Shown here: one piece after another, positions 5,277 to 8,734 of the stretch
Position numbering within the stretch: position 1 is the stretch's first letter
How the letters are laid out: each line of letters starts with the position of its first letter
Source: RGIG6904 sp024680835
GTDB lineage: Bacteria > Bacillota > Clostridia > Lachnospirales > Lachnospiraceae
NCBI GenBank assembly: GCA_024680835.1
Contig: JAILBP010000214.1
Location: forward strand, 1 to 8,734
Length of the DNA stretch: 8,734 nucleotides
Direction of reading: 5' to 3'
Made by a program: the position numbers and the translations under genes
Notes under the pieces: generated by a model
What the model was told of the DNA's origin: nothing
The model's database searches: none
What the model saw: only the letters and a program-made list of their open reading frames with translations

Positions 5277-6578
5277 TCATTTTCCGTAAAATTTCTTTGT
5301 AAGTTCTATAAGATACTGAGTGTCATATGTTCCCGCCGTCTCGTAAGAAGAATGCATTGCAAGCTGCGGAAGCCCGATATCCACCGTACTCACGGAAACA
5401 TGGCGATTGCTCAGGTTTCCAAGTGTCGAACCGCCGGCAATGTCTGACCTGTTGGCGTAGGTCTGGACCGGAATGTCCGCATCCTTACACAGTTTTTTCA
5501 GCACTGCCTCCGAGCGGGCATCCGTGGTGTATTTCTGGTTGGCATTATATTTTATCACTATGCCCTTGTTCAGCCCCGGTCTGTTGGTGGGATCAGCGTA
5601 CTCCGGATGATTTGGATGAACAGCGTGGGCATTGTCCGCCGATATCATGAAGCTGTCAGCCAGTACACCGGTCAGATCACAATCCATGATCGCAGCAGCT
5701 ATACACTCCAGCACGTCTCTTAAAAATGTGGAATCCGCTCCCTGTTTTGTAAGACTTCCCACTTCCTCATTATCAAAAACACAGACCACCGGTATGCCTG
5801 AAGTCTCATCTTCTCCACTTTCCGCAAAGCCCTTCACAAGCCCGAAAACACACTGCAGATCATCAAGCGAACGGGATGCGATCATCTCATTATATGCGCC
5901 GATAAACGTTCCCTTAACCCTGTTGTAAAGACAGAGATCCGCTCCCAATATACTCTCCTCGTCAACTCCGAGATCATCCGCTATCAACTCAATAACCTTA
6001 GCCTCATCATCCTGCGATCCTCCGGACGCAAACACAGGTCTCATGTCTTTTGCGGGATCAAGCTTAAATCCATCATTTGCATCCCTGTTCATATGGATCG
6101 CAACGCTCGGTATTATCAGAAGATCGCGGTCGATATTTACAAGCTTCTCCTCGAGTTTGCCACCGACGTCCACAAAAACCCGCCCGGCTACGGACAATGG
6201 CCTGTCCATCCAGGTGGACATCAGCATACCGCCGTATTTTTCCACATTCAAAACCCTGTACATTGAATCCACGTTGATCTCCGCATTGGGTTTGATCCTG
6301 AATGTCGGCGAATCGCTGTGTGCCGCACATATCCTGAACCCGTTAAGATATGATCCCGGTTTTCTCTCATATGACGCCGGGATTCTGAATGCGATAAGAG
6401 ACGAGGAATTGCGGGTAACATAGAATTTTCCGCCGGGGTAAATCTCCCACTTTTCGTTTTCTTTCAGTTCAGTATATTCCTCAAGCTCTTTTTTTATATT
6501 CCCGATCACATGAAAACAGGATGGTGATCTGTCGATAAAATCCAGTAGATTTCGTGCTGTTTCCTGCGGTTTGTTCAT
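5277..6578 (-). CDS. apeB: M18 family zinc aminopeptidase
   Basis: M18 enzymes are cytosolic, di-zinc aminopeptidases forming large tetrahedral oligomers; the family often prefers acidic N-terminal residues. The 433 residues match the bacterial apeB-type length, and all expected metal and catalytic positions are visible: His87 in AAHSDSP, Asp239 in SLDDL (bridging), Glu271-Glu272 in DNEEVGS (general base and ligand), Asp315 in SADNAHAVHPN and His409 in QLAMHSSYE. The N-terminal LLDFIDRSPSCFHV (11-24) is the family's usual opening. The subgroup (ApeA or ApeB) is assigned by length and general look only. The ATG at 6578 lies four bases after the TGA of the 95-residue gene, whose last codons supply AAAGGA (6594-6589), so translation is likely coupled. 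Role: peptide turnover. Confidence 0.95.
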   Translation of the reverse strand: MNKPQETARNLLDFIDRSPSCFHVIGNIKKELEEYTELKENEKWEIYPGGKFYVTRNSSSLIAFRIPASYERKPGSYLNGFRICAAHSDSPTFRIKPNAEINVDSMYRVLNVEKYGGMLMSTWMDRPLSVAGRVFVDVGGKLEEKLVNIDRDLLIIPSVAIHMNRDANDGFKLDPAKDMRPVFASGGSQDDEAKVIELIADDLGVDEESILGADLCLYNRVKGTFIGAYNEMIASRSLDDLQCVFGLVKGFAESGEDETSGIPVVCVFDNEEVGSLTKQGADSTFLRDVLECIAAAIMDCDLTGVLADSFMISADNAHAVHPNHPEYADPTNRPGLNKGIVIKYNANQKYTTDARSEAVLKKLCKDADIPVQTYANRSDIAGGSTLGNLSNRHVSVSTVDIGLPQLAMHSSYETAGTYDTQYLIELTKKFYGK

Positions 6579-6582
6579 TTTC

Positions 6583-6870
6583 TCAAAGTCCTTTCATCAA
6601 CATCTCGTTGTATTTTTCGTTGGCCTCTTCGCTCTGTTTTTTCTTTTTCCATGCTTCGATCTCGCTGCATATAGCCAAAGCTTCATCCACCATGATCTCA
6701 GCTGTTTTGGGTTTCACATAGTGAAGATAAGCATCCATTCTGTGCATGGCTTTCGGGCTTCCCAGCATTTTGGCAATCTCGTATCCGAGTTCTTCCGGAA
6801 AACCAAGCTCCATAACTGACTTTATAAGCTCATTTTTTGCATCGATCCACTCTCTCTGATCTGTTGTCAT
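6583..6870 (-). CDS. Small helical protein of unknown function, coupled to the M18 aminopeptidase
   Basis: The 95-residue product has no signal peptide or membrane segment and looks almost wholly helical: an N-terminal helix-turn-helix-like part (MELGFPEELGYEIAKMLGS at 20-38) and a Lys/Glu-rich C-terminal helix (64-90). I do not recognise a named family, although the pattern G-F-P-E-E-x-G ... A-K-x-L-G ... M-x-R-M-x-x-Y-L looks like a conserved clostridial protein. The ATG at 6870 has GGAG about six bases upstream. Its stop is four bases from the M18 start and its final codons hold that gene's ribosome binding site, so a single mRNA is likely. A regulator, chaperone or adaptor of the peptidase is a guess from position only. 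Confidence 0.75.
   Translation of the reverse strand: MTTDQREWIDAKNELIKSVMELGFPEELGYEIAKMLGSPKAMHRMDAYLHYVKPKTAEIMVDEALAICSEIEAWKKKKQSEEANEKYNEMLMKGL
6589..6594 (-). promoter_or_regulatory. Ribosome binding site of the M18 gene within the preceding CDS
   Basis: AAAGGA on the - strand lies in the codons for Met-Lys-Gly at the end of the 95-residue gene, 10 nt before the M18 ATG (6578). Ribosomes terminating at the TGA (6585-6583) would be placed for re-initiation. Confidence 0.6.
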
Positions 6871-6898
6871 AACATACTCCGTCCCGCCGGCACCAATT

Positions 6899-7147
6899 TT
6901 ACAACAAACCGACTATCTCCTGTATCCTGCCGTCCTGATCATAGTTAAGCTCCGTGACGCATACCGATCTGTGGAAAAGACTTCCTCCCGGCAGCTTGTC
7001 ATTGTGGTAGAAAAGATAGGTCTTTCCCTTAAAATCACAGATACCCGGATGATTGGTAAAACAAGGTCACCCTCTGCAAATGCAGCGTACACCATTCGGT
7101 GCCGGATCTGCTGTGTAAATCGTCTTAATGATAGGTTCTGTGTTCAT
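6899..7147 (-). pseudogene. Remnant of a GH43 family glycoside hydrolase with a large internal deletion
   Basis: From the ATG at 7147, with GGAGG (7160-7156) eight bases upstream, the frame reads MNTEPIIKTIYTADPAP, the usual N-terminus of clostridial GH43 arabinosidases/xylosidases, where the Asp of the DPAP motif is catalytic. After nine further codons comes TGA (7069-7067). Past this stop the same frame resumes with TNHPGICDFKGKTYLFYH and then LPGGSLFHRSVCV, matching the end of the GH43 beta-propeller, and closes with TAA at 6899. Only 81 codons remain, against about 300 or more in the family, so most blades and at least one catalytic acid are gone. An overlapping open frame on the same strand (7095-6913) is an out-of-frame reading and not a gene. 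Family assignment is by memory of conserved motifs, not by search. The intact ribosome binding site and readable ends suggest a fairly recent loss. Confidence 0.8.
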
Positions 7148-7164
7148 GTTTTCATCCTCCAAAT

Positions 7165-7215
7165 CTAACAGATCTCTCCTGTTTCAATATATTGGCCTTT
7201 CACATCTAATGTCAT
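7165..7215 (-). other. Very short reading frame between the WYL regulator and the GH43 relic
   Basis: ATG at 7215 to TAG at 7165 would give MTLDVKGQYIETGEIC. It starts nine bases after the WYL stop, has only a weak GGGA upstream and no recognised homologue. It may be a leader peptide, a further gene remnant or chance. Confidence 0.12.
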
Positions 7216-7224
7216 GATCCCGAC

Positions 7225-8214
7225 TCATTCATACAACTTACGGATATCTTTCAGTTCTTTTTTGAATCTGCTCACCACATCCTTGGGTCCGGTTATCTTA
7301 ACCTTCGATCCCAATGCAAAGATCCACCCAAAGAAATGGTCGCTCAAGGCAACATCAACACTGATCTCCGACCAGCCTTTCTGCTTTGCGGCGCGGATTT
7401 TTATATCCTTTCCGAATCGGTCGATAAATACCCCTGCCATGTCATCCTGAAATACTATTTTGACCGTGACCGGATCCCCGCCAAACATACCGAAGTTCAT
7501 CTGTGAATACTTTGCGAGATCAAATTTCCTGAATTTGTCCCTGCCGGATCTCTTTTCGTCTAAGACCTGAATCGCCTTCATCTTGTCGACACGAAAATGT
7601 TTTATGCCATCACTCACCTCATCGTATGCTATCAGGTAGTAATTCTCATCATTCCAGGTCAGTGCCCATGGGCTCACAACATAAGGCTCTTTGCGACGGC
7701 TCTCCAGCTTGCCCTCCGTATTCCACCGCATATATTCAAAGCTGATCTTGAGATTCTCGGCAATGGCTCTGTGCACATCATCCACCAGATAATAAACACT
7801 CTCGTTCATGGTCTTTACCCTGCCCTGAACCACAACCTGGCGTTTAAGCTGTGCCGCCTCATAATCGCTGGCCAGACCGGTAAGTTTTTTTATCAGTTCG
7901 TTTGATTTTTTCTCGGTAATAAACTTTGATGACTGTATCGCGTCAACCAAAAGTTTCAGTTCGGCTATTTCAAACTGTTTGCTGCCGACATGATAATAAT
8001 AATTCCGTCCGACCTTCTCCCCTATGACATCGATTCCCAGGATCCTGAGTGTCTCCAGATCGTCATAAAGACTCTTTCTGTCGGCAGTCACACCATATTT
8101 TTCCAGCGCACTCTGGATTTCCGGCATGGTGATCATATGATCATCATCAGTTTTTTCCGTCATGATTCGACTCAGATAGTACAATTTAAGTTTTTGATTT
8201 GTCCCCTTTGGCAT
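7225..8214 (-). CDS. WYL-domain transcriptional regulator (YafY-like)
   Basis: The 329-residue protein has the standard three-part layout. Residues 1-75 form a winged helix-turn-helix, with recognition helix near TADRKSLYDDLETLRILG (43-60) and a wing ending YYYHVG. The WYL domain spans about 150-215 and contains SPWALTWNDENYYLIAYD (181-198) and HFRVDKM (206-212), matching the W-x-L-x-x and H-F-R-hD signature proposed to bind nucleic acid or nucleotide ligands. The WCX-type C-terminal extension covers about 248-329. The ATG at 8214 has a run AAGGGGGG about 7 bases upstream. Such regulators respond to varied cues, from DNA damage to carbohydrate supply. Here the gene directly precedes the GH43 relic, so its former target may be gone. 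A weak TATAAG (8241-8236) and a broken inverted repeat TAACT...AGTTA (8233-8261) upstream could be its promoter and operator. Confidence 0.92.
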   Translation of the reverse strand: MPKGTNQKLKLYYLSRIMTEKTDDDHMITMPEIQSALEKYGVTADRKSLYDDLETLRILGIDVIGEKVGRNYYYHVGSKQFEIAELKLLVDAIQSSKFITEKKSNELIKKLTGLASDYEAAQLKRQVVVQGRVKTMNESVYYLVDDVHRAIAENLKISFEYMRWNTEGKLESRRKEPYVVSPWALTWNDENYYLIAYDEVSDGIKHFRVDKMKAIQVLDEKRSGRDKFRKFDLAKYSQMNFGMFGGDPVTVKIVFQDDMAGVFIDRFGKDIKIRAAKQKGWSEISVDVALSDHFFGWIFALGSKVKITGPKDVVSRFKKELKDIRKLYE

Positions 8215-8303
8215 GACCGCACCCCCCTTGTCTAACTTATACTTGTTAATGATTTTAGTTACTGATTCCTTAGGCTTCCTTCCCCATTATATGTTTTAAC
8301 AAT

Positions 8304-8340
8304 AAAAAAAACAAGGCAAAGCCGTTATATGCTCTGCCTT
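8304..8340 (-). terminator. Intrinsic terminator of the gene at the right edge
   Basis: On the - strand AAGGCAGAGC (8340-8331) pairs with GCTTTGCCTT (8322-8313), ten pairs with one G-U, followed by G and eight U (8311-8304). It lies 22 nt after the stop at 8362 and isolates that gene from the WYL regulator. Confidence 0.88.
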
Positions 8341-8361
8341 ATTTTGTACAATTTATGGGTC

Positions 8362-8734
8362 TTAATTTTTGCTGTTGGCATCGTCAGGTGAAATTCCCTG
8401 AGCGCCCGGTACATAATTGAAGGTGATCTCTATGGTCTTCACATCTCCCAACCTGTCTTTATCTATGAAAGTAGGACTGCATCCTTCCGTGCTGCCGCTT
8501 GATGTGCGGGCTTCCTCCGGTATGGAACCCACCCACTCATTGAGAAGGTTCATTCTGGTGCAATGTCCGTCATCCGAAGTGGTGTATCCCTCAGAGAATG
8601 TCCTGTAATCCTCACCGTTTACTTTTATGGATTCGATTTCAATAAGATATCCGGGGAAAAGATCCTCACCGTTTGAAATACCAATAGCTGAGAATGCAGT
8701 ACCGCTTGAAAATCCTTTATCTGTCCCGGTGAAA
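8362..8734 (-). CDS. C-terminal part of a probable extracellular protein (5' partial)
   Basis: The frame is open from the TAA at 8362 to the window edge, giving 123 residues with the start beyond 8734. An internal ATG at 8553 is not the start, since the open frame and its character continue upstream without a break. The segment is rich in Gly, Ser, Thr and acidic residues and alternates like a beta-sandwich: LFPGYLIEIESIKVNGEDY, then GYTTSDDGHCTRMNLLNEW, and finally VKTIEITFNYVPG. This resembles carbohydrate-binding-type accessory domains of Lachnospiraceae cell-surface proteins and glycosidases, where a repeated strand pattern precedes a final T-I-E-V-T-F strand, but I cannot name the family. 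The two Cys (in GHCTR and EGCSP) could form a disulfide. No sortase or membrane anchor follows; the tail DDANSKN is polar. A strong terminator lies downstream. Confidence 0.75.
   Translation of the reverse strand, partial: FTGTDKGFSSGTAFSAIGISNGEDLFPGYLIEIESIKVNGEDYRTFSEGYTTSDDGHCTRMNLLNEWVGSIPEEARTSSGSTEGCSPTFIDKDRLGDVKTIEITFNYVPGAQGISPDDANSKN

Noticed and set aside
6913..7095. 60-codon - strand frame starting MVYAAFAEGD
   Set aside because: It overlaps the GH43 relic in another frame and has no ribosome binding site; the relic frame carries the recognisable family motifs.
6899..7147. In-frame TGA in the GH43 frame as selenocysteine or stop-codon readthrough
   Set aside because: Most of the catalytic domain is absent and no SECIS-like hairpin was seen after the TGA, so decay is the simpler explanation.
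7185..7194. Perfect palindrome CAATATATTG as an operator
   Set aside because: Ten AT-rich bases are expected by chance at this length and no promoter is aligned with it.
8362..8553. Stand-alone 63-residue protein starting at the ATG at 8553
   Set aside because: The same frame runs open to the window edge with continuous protein-like composition, so this is the end of a longer gene.

Overview
The window reads like chromosomal DNA of an anaerobic, low-to-mid GC Firmicute, most likely a gut or rumen member of the Lachnospiraceae/Clostridia. The reasons are the Bacillus-type Fe-S PurF, strong GGAGG-type ribosome binding sites, U-rich intrinsic terminators, a WYL regulator, a secreted fibronectin-III-like protein and the remains of a GH43 glycosidase. 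No phage, IS element, tRNA/rRNA or CRISPR is visible.

Layout. 1-84: last 27 codons of an unidentified + strand gene, then a + strand terminator (123-162). 213-259: a terminator shared by this gene and the convergent purF. 311-1687 (-): purF, first enzyme of de novo purine synthesis, behind a leader of about 160 nt. The leader has a consensus promoter (1858-1886), an early terminator-like hairpin (1803-1837) and then a GC-rich block that can fold as an H-type pseudoknot plus two hairpins (1702-1800). 1950-3077 (-): ApbE-type flavin transferase lipoprotein. 3081-3403: intergenic stretch with two 51-bp direct repeats and a degenerate middle copy, each intact copy carrying a TGGTATAAT motif. 3404-4510 (+): secreted FnIII-like protein with its own promoter; its terminator lies inside the 3' end of the convergent gene. 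4523-5167 (-): HAD phosphatase. 6870 down to 5277 (-): a 95-residue helical protein of unknown role, apparently translationally coupled to an M18 aminopeptidase. 6899-7147 (-): a GH43 glycosidase reduced to its first 17 recognisable residues and its last ~50, with an in-frame TGA. 7225-8214 (-): WYL-domain regulator. 8304-8340: terminator of the next gene, whose C-terminus (8362 to the edge, -) belongs to a probable extracellular protein.

The genes do not form one pathway. The window is mostly housekeeping genes (purF, aminopeptidase, phosphatase) mixed with surface proteins. The WYL regulator next to a glycosidase relic suggests a small carbohydrate locus that has been lost. I see no convincing new multi-gene system. 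The observations most worth following are the purF leader RNA, the repeat family with a built-in promoter-like motif, and the GH43 relic.
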